A DNA stretch of 64,000 bases from Anodontia alba (taxonomy: Eukaryota > Mollusca > Bivalvia > Lucinida > Lucinidae), in NCBI GenBank assembly GCA_964016985.1, contig OZ024827.1, positions 17,861,374 to 17,925,373 on the forward strand, read 5' to 3'. Position 1 is the first letter of the stretch; each line of letters starts with the position of its first letter. The notes under the pieces are model-generated. The model was not told the DNA's origin and ran no database searches. It worked only from the letters and a program-made list of their open reading frames with translations. The translations under genes were made by a program, and so were the position numbers. Positions 1 to 13,200 of this stretch are shown here, in pieces.

Positions 1-841
1 GTAGATACATGTAATCTGGAGCTTCTTCAAAGCGCAAACCCCTGCAGTAATTAAGATACATTGCGAATTCTGCTGGAAACCCTTTGCAAAGCACCTCTAC
101 TGGTGTTGACATTTTCTTTTCACTGATCTTCTCATATTTTTGTTTTTTAGTGTTTGCTTTGAGTCCCTGCCATGGTAAACTTCCTCTGTTGAAATACATC
201 AACACATAACCAAGGGACTCCATATCATCTCTTCTACTTTGCTCAATACCCAGATGAGCATTTATACTGGCATAACGTGCTGTGCCTGTTAGATTTTTGT
301 CCTCTCTATAAGGAATATGGGTTCTTGTACGACTGTCTCTGTATTTTTTCGCAAGCCCGAAATCAATAAGAAAGACCTTATTGCAGTGACGTCCAATCCC
401 CATCAAGAAATTATCAGGTTTAACATCTCTGTGGATGAAATTTTTGTTGTGTACATACTCAATACGACCAATCATTTGATCCGCAAGCATCAAGACTGTT
501 TTCATTGTGAATCTTCGAGAGCAGAAGTTGAAGAGATCTTCAAGACTTGGGCCTAACAGGTCCATTACCAATATATTATAGTCTCTTTCTGGTCCAAAAA
601 ATCGAATATGTGGGATACCTACTCCACCTTGGAGTATTTTGTAAAGCTTACTCTCATACAGAAGTTGTGGATGTCGAGCTTTTGTTGATTCAAGCTTCAC
701 TGCCACTTCCTCGCCATTTGTTATGTTGATACCAAGATAAATATCACCAAATGATCCACTCCCAATTTTACGTACAAGTCGATATTTCTGTCCGACCAGG
801 AACTCCCCGCTCTGCTTTCCACCTGTTATACTACTATCCAT
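1..841 (-). CDS. CSNK1A1: Casein kinase 1 alpha-like Ser/Thr kinase, intronless, 3' part outside window
   Basis: Read from the ATG at 841-839 leftward, this is one open frame of 280 codons with no stop and no intron; I checked codons across it. The protein starts [10 protein letters not shown] and follows the CK1-alpha kinase domain closely. Visible parts are the glycine-rich loop GSGSFGD (residues 27-33, about 763-743), VAVK lysine 49, catalytic loop HRDVKPDN (H137, D139), DFG at 160-162, the CK1 SIN motif near 266, and the [16 protein letters not shown] stretch. It ends at the edge within the APDYMYL region. CK1 alpha phosphorylates primed substrates, including beta-catenin in Wnt signalling. 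Animal CSNK1A1 genes usually have introns, so this may be an intact retrocopy, or a gene that lost its introns in this lineage. The family call is very sure; parent gene or paralogue is undecided. Confidence 0.93.
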   Translation of the reverse strand, partial: MDSSITGGKQSGEFLVGQKYRLVRKIGSGSFGDIYLGINITNGEEVAVKLESTKARHPQLLYESKLYKILQGGVGIPHIRFFGPERDYNILVMDLLGPSLEDLFNFCSRRFTMKTVLMLADQMIGRIEYVHNKNFIHRDVKPDNFLMGIGRHCNKVFLIDFGLAKKYRDSRTRTHIPYREDKNLTGTARYASINAHLGIEQSRRDDMESLGYVLMYFNRGSLPWQGLKANTKKQKYEKISEKKMSTPVEVLCKGFPAEFAMYLNYCRGLRFEEAPDYMYL

Positions 842-1115
842 CTTTATGTACTTTTCTGTAGGTATCCCAGTTTTCAGTTTATAGGAATTTAAAGGTTAAA
901 ACCTGTTGAAAATATTTTAATTCTATCTGGTTGCCATCTTGGGTGGTTGCATCGCAATAAATTACCCACAATTCAACAAATTTCAAAGGGGAGTGCGCGT
1001 GCGTGATAAGTTCGTTTCCTGTGACACACTTTGCTGGGTCGGAATGATAAACGGATGAACTGGTGATGGGAAGATTGACTTATTAGACATAAGACAGGCT
1101 ACAAGAAGATCAGAC
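842..1115. promoter_or_regulatory. Divergent intergenic region, probable bidirectional promoter
   Basis: Only 274 bp separate the kinase ATG (841, minus) from the acyltransferase ATG (1116, plus). The stretch holds a GC-richer patch around 990-1010 (GTGCGCGTGCGTGA) in otherwise AT-rich DNA and no clear TATA box at a useful distance from either start. Transcription starts and any 5' UTR introns cannot be seen. That it drives both genes is inference from the spacing. Confidence 0.5.
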
Positions 1116-1214
1116 ATGAAGCGTTCTGTGCCGAGGCAGCACTCACTGGTTATGCCAGAGATTCAAAATCCATTTGCACACAGCCTGCACTTGAGCACTT
1201 TGGATGTTATAAAG
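1116..1214 (+). CDS. LPCAT1: LPCAT exon 1 (start codon, 33 codons)
   Basis: It encodes MKRSVPRQHS... through NPFAHSLHLSTLDVIK and ends at AAAG|GTCTCT, a weak donor. Support for it is the NPF-x-H-x-L-x-LS match to the LPCAT1 N terminus and the phase-0 end, which joins exon 2 (VIVMSV) without a break. The frame stays open to 1367, but that extension resembles nothing and no other donor gives the right phase. No in-frame ATG lies closer upstream. Confidence 0.82.
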
Positions 1215-4200
1215 GTCTCTAAATCATTGTTTTACTTTTGGTTTTCAACGTCCTTTGGATGGGCGGGGTATGCACTTTCTCAACCCTCGACGCACAAAAG
1301 AACGTTTTTTTCTTTCTTTCTTGGATTCAGCAGTTCAGAGACCTATAAGGGTGAAACAACCTGGTGAAAAAAGTCCAGGATTGGGTGATTATAAAATCCG
1401 GGAGTAAGGTCGGGAGTCGGGACCAAAAGTCGGGAGTAAATTTGGACAATCAAATAATAACACTAAACTTGCACCTATCGGGATGAAATTTGGAACATAA
1501 GTAGAATATAGACTCAATTTTAAAATGCATATTCAATTATTTACTACACCGTGCAATGAAATTACTTTTTTTTTTATATTTTTCTGATTTGTGACACGTT
1601 TATAAATGAAATTGCACAAAATAATTCTCGTGGCAACCTGCAACTGACATAATTTGCAAAATGCTTAACATCATCAATACCGCAAAAGCGAAAATTTTGT
1701 CCCGACCTACTCCTGGGTCAATTGATTACTAGACGGTGCGATGAAATAACTTTATTTTTACATTTTTCTGATCTGTGACATGTTTTTAATTGATAGTGTA
1801 TAAAGTAATTCGTGTAGAATCCCCAGACTGACTATAATTTGCAAAATGCTTGACATCGTCAATACCGCAAAAGTTGGTCCCGACCCCAAAATGAGCGACG
1901 TAGTGGTATATTTCATACTATTACGTGAAAAATATTTGATAATGATATAAAATCTTATATGCATTTTAAAGAAAAGTCTATATTCTACCTATGTTCCAAA
2001 TTTCATCCCGAAAGGTGCAAGTTTAGTATTATTCTTTGATTGTCCAAATTTACTCCCGACTTTTGGTCCCGACTCCCGACTTTTACTCCCGGCTTTTATA
2101 ATCTCCCTCCAGGATTAAATGTCCAGGTACCTAAAAGACAGTGGTCATCTGATTATTTCAGAAACTTGGAAAGTATTTTTTGCCAAGTACTTTACACAGA
2201 CCTTCCTATATTTATCTATCTTCGTATACTGAGACGGTCATATTTGGCCATTACCTCAGTTATATATGGCATAGTACGGATGTGCGTGCCAAATGGCCCC
2301 CTTTTTCAACGCTGTCTGGTATATGATAAGCCCCCTTTTTTCAACAAAAATTTATGACTGACCCGATTTTTCTTGATTGGTATATATGAAAGGCCCCACT
2401 TTTTCTGACATCCCAGTATATGCACATATTTTTCACTCGGAGATGTTTCGGTATAGCTAAAAGGAGAAAACAACTTGATTTTGCGAAATCAGCCTATAAA
2501 AATAAATTTTCGGGGGATATGCGTAATTTTATACACTAATGTGCAAAATTCCATGGAAAAAATTGTGCTTTAGGGTTGATTTTAAGCAAAATGTCAAATG
2601 TTTGCCAAGTCTGTATACTGCCATTGATTTCGAGGTATACGGACTTGGCAAAAGGTTGACATTTTGCTTTAAATCAACCCCAAAACATAATATTTTTTCA
2701 TGAAATTTTGCTCAGTAGTGTATAAATATATTAAGTCATATAGTAAGAAGAAATTTTGCATGTGCCCTGAAAATTTATTTTTATAGGTTGATTTTTTTGT
2801 GCAAATAAATTGATATTGGGCATACGGACTTGGCAGAAAGTCGACATTTTGCTTAAAATCAACCCCTAAATACAATATGTTTTGATGAAATTTTGCTCAG
2901 TAGGCCTAGCATATATATGAATACATACTGAGTAATATAGTAATAGAAATTCTGCATGTGTCCAGAAACTTTATTTTTATAGGCTGATTTCTTCGAAGAA
3001 ATTGATTTTGCGGTATATGTACTTGGCAAAAATTCAACATTTTGCTTATAATCAACCCCAAAATACAATATTTCTTCATGAAATTTTGATGAGTAGTCTA
3101 TAAATATATATTAAGTCATACAGTACAAAGAAATTATGCATGTGCCTCGAAAGTTTATTTTTATAGGCTGATTTCTTAAAGGGCAAATATAAAGGTTTTA
3201 ATTCTACTAAATATTTAAGGGCACTTCAGTAAGGAGGTGACTACCGAAAACCGCTTCAAATTATCTTAAACGGTTTCTGAAATATTGCGATTTGAAATTT
3301 GATATTTAACATCCAAGAGGATTGAATTCAGGCTGCCTCATTAATATTCATGAGCCTTTTTATGACATCATAAGGGAACAGTAAAATTTTAAACTTTTTT
3401 AAATTGCCAATATTTTTTGTTCTTTAATCTGCATCAATTCAGTTTTCATATTGTTTAATTTATTCAGCTCCTTTAAACTAATATACATAGGAATTTAGCT
3501 CTTATTTTCCGTTTAAAGTGTTACATTTCAAATTTAAAAATTTCATTTAAATAATTTAAAATCCAGTTACAATGCTTAATAATTAGCCAAAATTGACTTT
3601 TTTGGTATTCATTTATATGATATACACCCAAAATTCACTATTCTTAAAAACAACTTACGAAAAATTTAATATTAGTCAAGTTTTAAACATTTTAAAATTT
3701 AGCTTTAAATTTAAATAACAGATTAAATTTTGAGTTAAATTCTCCATTCTTGGGCTTATTTGTGGACAGAGACCAATTTCAATAATGGTTAAGGAGAAAA
3801 ACTGTGTAGCATATAAGGAAATGCAGAATATTCCTGTTTAAAATTTCAGTTTAAAATTTAAGTTCCACTATGACATCACAGAATATTGCATTGTGGGCCT
3901 TAATCAATACACAATCCAAGGGAGGTTACTCTAACAGGAAAAAAGGTAGGTATGGTAAATTAATCACCATAACTTTTGATTGGATTGGAATTTTTTGATG
4001 GGGTTTTCAACAAAATAATTCTCTTTAAGCATTCTATCAACACCCTGAAAACCAGGAATATTTTAAATTTCTTTATATTTGCCCTTTAAAAAAACAACTT
4101 GATTTCGCGAAATCAAGTTGATTTCTCTTTTTAGCTATACCCGAGATTTTTGAGGCTGCTTGTTCTCTTGGTATTCAATGAATTGACTGCAATATTTGTC

Positions 4201-7200
4201 TTTCTACCAGCAATAAATGGGTACAAGAAAAATCGATGGGCAGTATATAAATGGGTCAACATTTCAGATGATCTAGTATATGAATGGGTCCATTTTTTCA
4301 AAGGCCAGGTATATGATGGCTCACACACCCGTACCAAAATTATCCCCAAGTTACCTCCCCCAACCCCCCTCCCTGTGGTGTTGATGTTAAATCAACGTTG
4401 ACTGGACATTGTATCAATGTTGTGTGCCTTCTGGGTATCTTTTCTTGTACACTACTCAATCAGAGCTCTAGATAAAGCACTTTTTTAATTTATCTGGATG
4501 CCCCTCTTTTCTAGAGTTGTGTGACTTGTGTCTGATTTGCCTCTAAGCAGTTAGAATAACATCTGAGCTGACACGCTAAAAAAAAAAGATCTTACTGAAT
4601 ACAGGTTTCTGGTTTGTGGTTCTTCAAATGCACATGTGCAATCCCCTGTGTAGGCTACTGACATGGATTTTTGCCTGAGACTTTCCTCTTGAAAGGTCTC
4701 TACTACAGGTCTGCGAACAGCAAAGGCTCTGGTCGGACTGCACTTTTGAGCTGACTTACCTTTGCTGGTTGCCTATAGTACCCTTTCCTCACATGCTGGC
4801 TGATTTATCTTATATTACACTAGTCTAGCTGAGCTTTGTGGATAAAGCCTTTTTATAAACAGCCACATGTTATGTTTTCATGTTGCCAGTTGGTCATCTG
4901 TTGTCCGTCCGTCTGTCGTACATCTGTCCATATTTTCGTTTCCGTATGATAACTTAAGTGAATGTCAATGGATTTTCACCAAACTCGATATGTGCATTGA
5001 TATTGTGGAAGTCTGGTTTCAAGGTTGGCAAAATGCCGGCAAATATCAGTTTTTTCCATGCCAGCCATATTTACTGGTAAATACCAGCAAATACTGGAAA
5101 ATACTGGTTGACTGAATTGACCACCCAGGACAATAACCTTCATTGGGGGACTGAATTGACCACCCAGGACAATAACCTTCACTGGGGGTTTTGTTAACCA
5201 CCTGTCCGTTGGTCCGGGACCAGTGATTTTTGGGCAGGACCAGTTGATTTCTACAGTAGCTGGTCCTCCAAACCAACAAGTTTTTATGTTTACTTCAAAA
5301 AGGTTACAATTAAAACTAGCAGAAACACAAAGAGGACCAGTTAAACCGTGCACATGCTGGTCTTGCAGATCATTTTGGGTTTGGACCTTAGCAAAACCAC
5401 TGCTTCACTTAACATTCATAGGGGTAATTTCAGTTATACTGGTCAGTTGACTTAATACTTATACTAAAGTTTAACACAAGTATCAACTTATTTAATAGTA
5501 ATACTTATACTAAAGTTTAACACAAGTATCAACTTATTTAATAGCTTAAATTTAATAAACTATTTAGATATATGTACATGTAAATACCAGCAAATACTGG
5601 AAAATACTGGCAAATACTGGTCAACTGAATTGACCACCCTGGAATTTATATAATTCATGTAACCTACAGTCAACATCATAGAGGTAATTTCAATTGTTGT
5701 TGTTGTAGGGATTTTTAACGTTACCAGACACCTGAGGCACATAGAGGCAGCGGCGATTGTTATGTACATGTATTTGTACAGCCTTTGCTTTCACGGATCA
5801 CTCATGCACACTAGTTGGTGCCGCTGTCTGTCACCAAGTGCCGCCCTGTCCACTTTATACTCTATCCAGGGCACGTCAAGTATGAGCTAGGTGTACTAAT
5901 TTCAATTGTACTGTTCAGTTCAGTTTTCAGATTTTTAACGCTACCAGGCAACTGAGTCACGTAGAGGCAGCGCCCAATTGTACTGGCCAGTTGACTTAAT
6001 ATTTATACTTAAGTTTAACACTAGTATCCACTTATTTATTTAATAGTTTATTTAATTATATAAAACAGGAAATAATTTATGGCATTTTATCATTTCTATC
6101 CTTGCCCCTTGCTACCTTGTACAAACTTGAATTAAAAACTTTCTTGACACCTGTTATTTTAACAATATACATGTAGACTATATGGGGTTGCTATTAGGTG
6201 TCAGAGGCCAGTTGCACAGATGAATTTTTACCTGTAATTTTTTACCTGTTTTTTAATGCTATTGAGTTAAAGTCCAAATAATAAAGATGATTTTTTTTTT
6301 TAAATTCAAAATACTACATGTATGTGTATTTTTGAAATAGTTTCAAAATTTTAGCCATTAATTCACTTTTTGGCTGTTTCAGCATGCTTTATTTTTGAAA
6401 TATTTTATTGTTTATGGTGATAACCTTATATATAAATTAGCTAAAACATCTTTAAGTCATTTAGTTTGATTGTATTTATTTTAAGTCAGTTTGGTTAAGA
6501 TTTCTGCAGTTATTTCAAGTGAGAAAGTTCAACTGACCAGTATTTGCCACTTTAGGAGTATTTTCCAGACTGGTAAGTACTACTGGTAAATACCCAGGGT
6601 GGAATTTACCACCCAACCTTGTCTGGTTTGGGATCAAATTTTCATCAATTTTTGACAGTTATCTGCCCGTGATGTGTCTGATTTTTTCTTCTCCACAGAT
6701 GATAATTTGGGTAACTAAGTATCAGTTGATTTTCACCAAACTTGGTCTGTGCATTGACATTGCAAAGATCTGATTCAGGATTGCTAACTGGCAAATTTCG
6801 TTAAGTTTTGACAGAGTTATCTGCCCAAGACCGGCCATATTTTTGTTTCAGGACGATTACTTGAGTACATCTCAACGGATTTTCACCAAACTTGATGTGT
6901 GCTTTTATATTGTGGAGATCTGGTTTGGGATTGCTATTGGCTGCATTTCATCAGTTTTTGGCAGAGTTATCTCCCCATGACACGGTAATGGCGGGGTATG
7001 ATAGTTTCATATTTTTATTGTTGAAAACATATACTGAAACCACAAAAAGCATTGAAGCATACATTTTCTCATTTCTAGCTAAAAATGTTACTACTCATTA
7101 GAAGCAACTTACCAGATGCTTTGCTGTATATGTACACTTTTGTTTTCTGGACCTGTATTTCATGGTTGACTAACTTAACCCTTGTCCTGCTGAATAAATT

Positions 7201-10200
7201 AAGATGCTACACCCATTTCTAATTTTCAGCCAATCAGATTACTTGATTCAGATTGTTGATATAAATTCACATGCTTAATGGCAAACAGTGCAGATCCAGA
7301 TCATTTGGCTTCTGAAGAAGCCAACTGATCTGGATCTTCACTGTTTACAAAGGCAGGACATATCCAGGTTCATCAGGACTAGGGTTAAAATTTTGTCCTA
7401 AGCTTTGGTTCAGATAAACTTTGATACACTGGATATTTTGCCACTTACTTTAAAATTTAATGCTGAAGTTCACATCTGTAATGCTTAACCCTTAAAGCAC
7501 AAAGCAAAATTGTAGAATACAATATTAATTTTTTTTCAGAGAAAAGAAGGCTCGAAAAATCTTATTCTCTCTGAAAAATAATTTTGAAAAAAACAAAAAA
7601 ACAAAACAAAAAAAAAACGAATTTCATGTGCTCCATCTTTGCTTTTAAGGGTTACCATAATTACCCTAAATATTGGGACAGACAGATCTGAGCAAACATT
7701 GTAGACACAGATCACATGCTGCAGAACATGGTGTCTGATCTACACTGCCACTCAACAAGCAGTTTTTACACACGTCATTCAGTAGCAAAATGGACTTGTT
7801 CAAATTTTAGGACTAGTATGGTAAGAAAGGTAAGGTGTTTCAATACTTAGGATAAATATGGTAATTATTTTCTTTCCAACAGGTGATAGTGATGTCAGTG
7901 ACAATAGCACCAATCAGACTGTTGCTTTGTGGATTCTGTCTTTTGCTTGCTTGGCCACTGGCTGCCATAGCAACAGCCTTCAGATCAGCAGAAGATAAAA
8001 ATATGCCCCTGACTGGCTGGCGCAAGTATGTTTTTCTTTAATTTTTCAATCTCAGAAATTTGAAGAAATACATATTCAATTAATAGGATTTGTTTTGAGT
8101 TAAACTTTGAAATAATTTAATCCTTAAAGCCCCTCGCAAAATTTTAGCAATGTTCAAATTTAAAAAAAAGAGATATTTTAATATTTTTAAGAGAAAATAA
8201 GAATTGACATTTCATCTGCAGATGATTCACATGAAATGTCAAACCTTATTTTCTCTCTGAAAAAAAAAAGTCAAGATGTCTGCTGCTGTTGTAATTGGCT
8301 ATTTAAGGATTAATATTTTTAAATGTTAACATGTATGTAAGTTTTGTCACAATATATTTGCATGTAAATGTTCAGACAGACACACTCCAATAGTGTAAGT
8401 ATGGATCAGACTTCAGGTATGGCCAAAACAAGTAATAATGAGTGTAACATGCCAGAAAAAAAAGTGTTAGGGAAGTAATTGTACTATATACCTAGCAGTG
8501 AAGTATAGACATTTCTTAATTTTTTTTCTGTACTTCAGTGTGTGATGATATGATTAGGGTCTTTTTAGAAGACATCATAAAAGCAGGGCTGTGGAAATAC
8601 CATGCCCGACTTGTCCAATTTGTCCCATTTCCGTGAGGACAAGTAAGAAATTTCAGTTTACTTGTCCAGGGACAAGAGTATCAAAATTATTATATAAAAA
8701 TTATGATATATATCTTTATTTCTTAATAAAAACATATGTCGGGGAGGCACTTCAAATGAGTACCCACAACATATGTTTTCTTCCAGAAATAAGAAAAATG
8801 TCAATTTTCAGGCAAGCAAATCTTTGTTGGACAAGTGGATTTTGACCATTTACTTGTCTGTGGACAAGCAATATAATTTGATAATTCCACAACCCTGATA
8901 AATGTAAAAAAATTTCAAATACTTTAGTCTATAAATTTTTTATTGCAACTGCTATAGCAAACAGGAGGGACATAGGGATCACTCTACGATTTTGTCGTTG
9001 ACTCAGCGTCAACAATTTTAACCCTTCTCATGCTGAATAAATTGATACCATGCCCACTTCTAATTTCCAGCCAATCAGATTACTTGATGTGGGTTTTTGA
9101 TAGAAATTCACATATTTAATGACAAACAGTGCAGATCCAGATCAGTTGGCTTCTTCAGAAGCCAACTGATCTGGATCTACACTGTTTGATTAGACAGGGC
9201 ATGATGTGTTTAGCAAGAGAAGGGTTACGTCTATGCTTTTGGTTCCATTTCTCAAACACTAAGGCTTCAAGGCTAATGAAACATCATACACACATCTGCA
9301 TGATGCACCCTGCCCACTGCATGAACCGTTACAGACCTTGACCAGTTTTTCATGCTTGGCTGAACAATGTTAAGTCTGTGCATTTAGCGCCATTAACAAT
9401 GTTAAATCTGTGCATTTAGCGCCGTTCCTCGAACGCTAATGTAACTTTACATACACACATCTGCCATGATGCCCTTGCCCACTGCCATGGACTCTTACTG
9501 ACATTTACCTACTTTTCAGGCTTGGCTGAACAATGTTGTCTGTGCGTTTAGCTCTGTTTGTCAAACACTAAGGCTTCTAGGCTAATGAAACTTAGTACAC
9601 ACATCCGCCATGATTCACCCTACCAAAATGCCATTGACTGTTACTTACCTTGACCTCTTTTTCATGCTTGACTGCACAACATTTAGTTTGTGCGATTAGC
9701 TCCCTAACAGAGGCAACATAGCCATCAGTGAATTTCTTGTTTTGCACAAAGTTTGCTTTTTATGCAGTTGTTTCATAAAATTGTGAGGGGAATGGCAAAC
9801 AGTGTAGACCCTGGTCACATGGCTCCTTCTGGAGAAGTCCAATGTGGGACTGCACTCTTTGCATATGCCAGTTTGTCAGTATCTGTAGTGTATGAAATTG
9901 TAGGACTTCTGCCATAGCTCTAATTAACTCTTAAAGCACCAAGAAAAACTGCATCTGAAAATGTCGTCTGTTTATGTCGTCTGCTGAATATTCTTGCAAA
10001 CATTTTGAACCTATTTTTGCGTACAGGCAAACAATGTGGACCCAGATCAGACTGCTTTGATCTGGGTCCACACTGTTTGCAGAAATGACTTTTAAAATCA
10101 CAAGCAGAAGACAAAGCAGATGACAATTGTTGTGATTGGCGCTTTAAGGGTTAAAGTGGGAAATCCTCATAAGTATTTTCTAATTTCATCAGAAAAGTAA

Positions 10201-13200
10201 AAGCAAATGTTTTGGGTGCGCATTAACCCTTCTCTTGCTGAACAAGACATGCCCTCTCCTAGCAAACAGTGTAGATCCAGATTAGTTGGCTTCTAAAGAA
10301 GCTATCTGATCTGGAGCTGCACTGTTTGCCATTAAATATGTGCATTTATATCAAAAATAGAATCAAGTAATCAGATTGGCTGGAAATTAGAAGTGGGCAT
10401 GGCATCTTAACTTATTCAGCAAGGCAAGGTTTAGAGTTGCCTAGTATTGAGTACTCATAAATTTGTTTTCATGAAGAAATAAGAAAAAAATACCAAATAT
10501 TTGTCTGTTTGAAAAAAATCTCTTAAAATTGTGTAAATTTAGATAAATATATGAAAACTTGTCCTATGATTCCTTTTATAATAGAATATTTTTCTAACCC
10601 TGAAAAGTGCTAAGCTAAGAAGCAGACGACATTTTAAAGTAGCTTTTGTTATTTTTCAGAAAATATGATCTGACAGTTCATGTGAATTGCCTTCCTAGCA
10701 TGGAATGTCGAGTCTTATTTCCTTTGGGAAAAATAAAACAAAACTATTAAAAGTGTTGTTTGCTGTCATTGCAATTAGAGCTTTAAGGGTAAACTTGTCC
10801 AGGCAAGTGACAGTTAAAAGCAGATAAAATTTTCCTTATTTCTCCATGAAAGCATATCCTGTGGGTACCCATTTGAAATGCCTCTGATGGGAGCACTTCT
10901 AATAGGTACCCATAAGATTAGCTTTTGTGGAGAAAGGAAAAAATAACAGTACGGATCAGACTGCATTGATTAGAATGCACTGATTAGAATGAGAAAAATG
11001 TATTAGAATGTGATCTACCCATGCTTAAGGGGAATGAATACACCTTCAAGGGAAACTCTTTTAAAGAGCTTACTCTTGAAGGTAGGACTTTGCTCCCTCC
11101 TGAGAGCAAATTCTTTCCTTTATGAGTAGTCCCCCGTGTTTATGCCTTCAACTTAGCTTTTGCTTTGTTTATCCATTCGTTATTCTATTCATCACAGTTT
11201 ACCTTGTATACATGGTATCTCAGAAGTATTTGAGCTAAGGTTTCCACTCAATTGGCAGATTTACTGGGGCTGAGGAGTATCTGAAAGAAATATGGTTAGT
11301 TTTATGAGGGTTATGCCCTTTTTCAAGTAGCATATTTTTTAGGGATAAACATATGGTTGGGAGCATAGTGTTTTAAAAACACACATCTGAAAGGTTTTGG
11401 ATATTGGGGTGACATAGCACAGCTGATGTCTGTAAAGGTGGCACAAAGATGACAACTTTCTGTTTCAGAATGGCAGCAAAATCTTTAAGATTTATGCATT
11501 TCCCTTAAACTTGTGTTTTAACCTTAGTATGTGTACATGTATAGTTTTTGTATACCTGTAATAATACTGAGTTTTTGCCAAGTTAATAACAATTTGAAGT
11601 GGTGACTAAAAAATAATTCTGCATATATTATAACAACAATTAACATTCTGGTTACCCATCTTACGATTAATGTTTGGAAAACCTGTAGTAATATGATTTC
11701 CCTTGCTTTCAGATAAGCAGGTATTTTTAGCCATTACAAAAATATTTTTCCACTCAGAGCTCCTGAAAGGCACTTTTCTTTCTGCCAGAGAGTATTGAAA
11801 TGTGTTTTTGTTCAGAGGATAGGAAAAAAAAAATGGAATAAATAACCAACAATGAACAGTTTAACAGGATGTTTAGTTGTCGACCAGTTTTCAAGAGTAT
11901 TTTTTGTCATACCTGCTTGTAGCGGAGTGCGACATAGGAGTTAGAATTTCTGTCATTTCATCCGTGTGTCAACAATTTACGTCCAGTCTAGCATTTAAGT
12001 AGGTTTCTCTGAAACGTTGATTGCTGCTAGTGTCAAACTTTGCATAGTAATTGTCCTCGATATACTCTTCAAGCACACACTATGCCCTAGTGCTCTTGAC
12101 CTAGATTTTGCACTAGAGTGACTGTCGTGATTTTACATCAAGTCTAGCGTTATTTATGTCAAGTATAGCATTAAAGTGCATTTCTCTGAGGCAGTTATAG
12201 CAGCAAGTGTCAAACCTTGCATAGTAATTGTTCTCGACAAATGCTTCAAGCAAGCACATTGACCCAGTGCCCTTGACCTAGATTTCTCACTCAAGTGCTT
12301 TTGTTGTGATTTTAGGTCCACTCTACCATTAAAGTGCGTATCTCTGTAGCGGTGATAGCTGCGACGGTCAAACCTTGCTTAGTAATTGTCCTTGACATCA
12401 TCTTGAAGCTTGCACTATGACCCAGTGCCCTTGACCTAGATTTCGCACTCCAGTGGCTTTGTCATGGTTTAACATCGAGTCTACCATTTAAGTGTGATTC
12501 TCTGAAGTGGTGATAGCTGTGTGTCAGAACCTGCACAGTAATTGTCCTTGACATACTCTTCAGGCATGCACTATGATGCAGTGCCTTTGACCTAGATATC
12601 GGGGCCAAGTGACTTTGTCATGGTTTTACGTCGAATCTAGCATTAAAGTCTGTTGCTGTGAAGCGGTCATAGCTGCAAGTGTCAATCCTTGCATAGTAAT
12701 TGTCCTCGACATACTCTTCAAGCATGCGCTATGACCTGGTGCCTTTGACCTAGATTTCCCACTTCAGTGCGCTTTGTCATTATTTTAGGTTGAGTCTAGC
12801 ATTAAAGTGAGTTTCTCTGAAGGGGTGATAGATGGGAGTGTCATACCTTGCATTGTAATTGTCCTCGACATACTGTTCAGGCATGCACTATGACTAGGTG
12901 CCCTTGACCTAGATTTCCCGCTCGAGTGACTTTGTCATGATTTTACGTCGAGTCTATAGCATTAAAGTCTGTTGCTGTGAAGCGGTGATAGCTGCAAGTG
13001 TCAAACCTTGCATAATAATTGTCCTTGACATACTCTTCAAGCGCAAACTATGAGGCAGTGCCCTTGACTAGATATCGCGCATGAGTGAATATGTCATGAT
13101 TTTACGTCGAGTCTAGCATTAAGTGTGTTTCTGTGAAGTGGTGATAGCTCACCTGCAAGTGTCAGACTTGCGTAGTAACTGTCCTCAAAATACTCTTCAA

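Noticed and set aside
317..729. Plus-strand open frames of 79 and 60 codons
   Set aside because: They are antisense to the casein kinase coding frame, which explains their openness.
1215..1367. Extension of exon 1 along its open frame
   Set aside because: The later GT sites give the wrong phase for exon 2, and the residues do not resemble LPCAT.
4976..5353. 125-codon minus-strand frame
   Set aside because: It lies across the left end of the hAT-like element and its 39-bp duplication (repeated VIVLGGQFS); no family resemblance.
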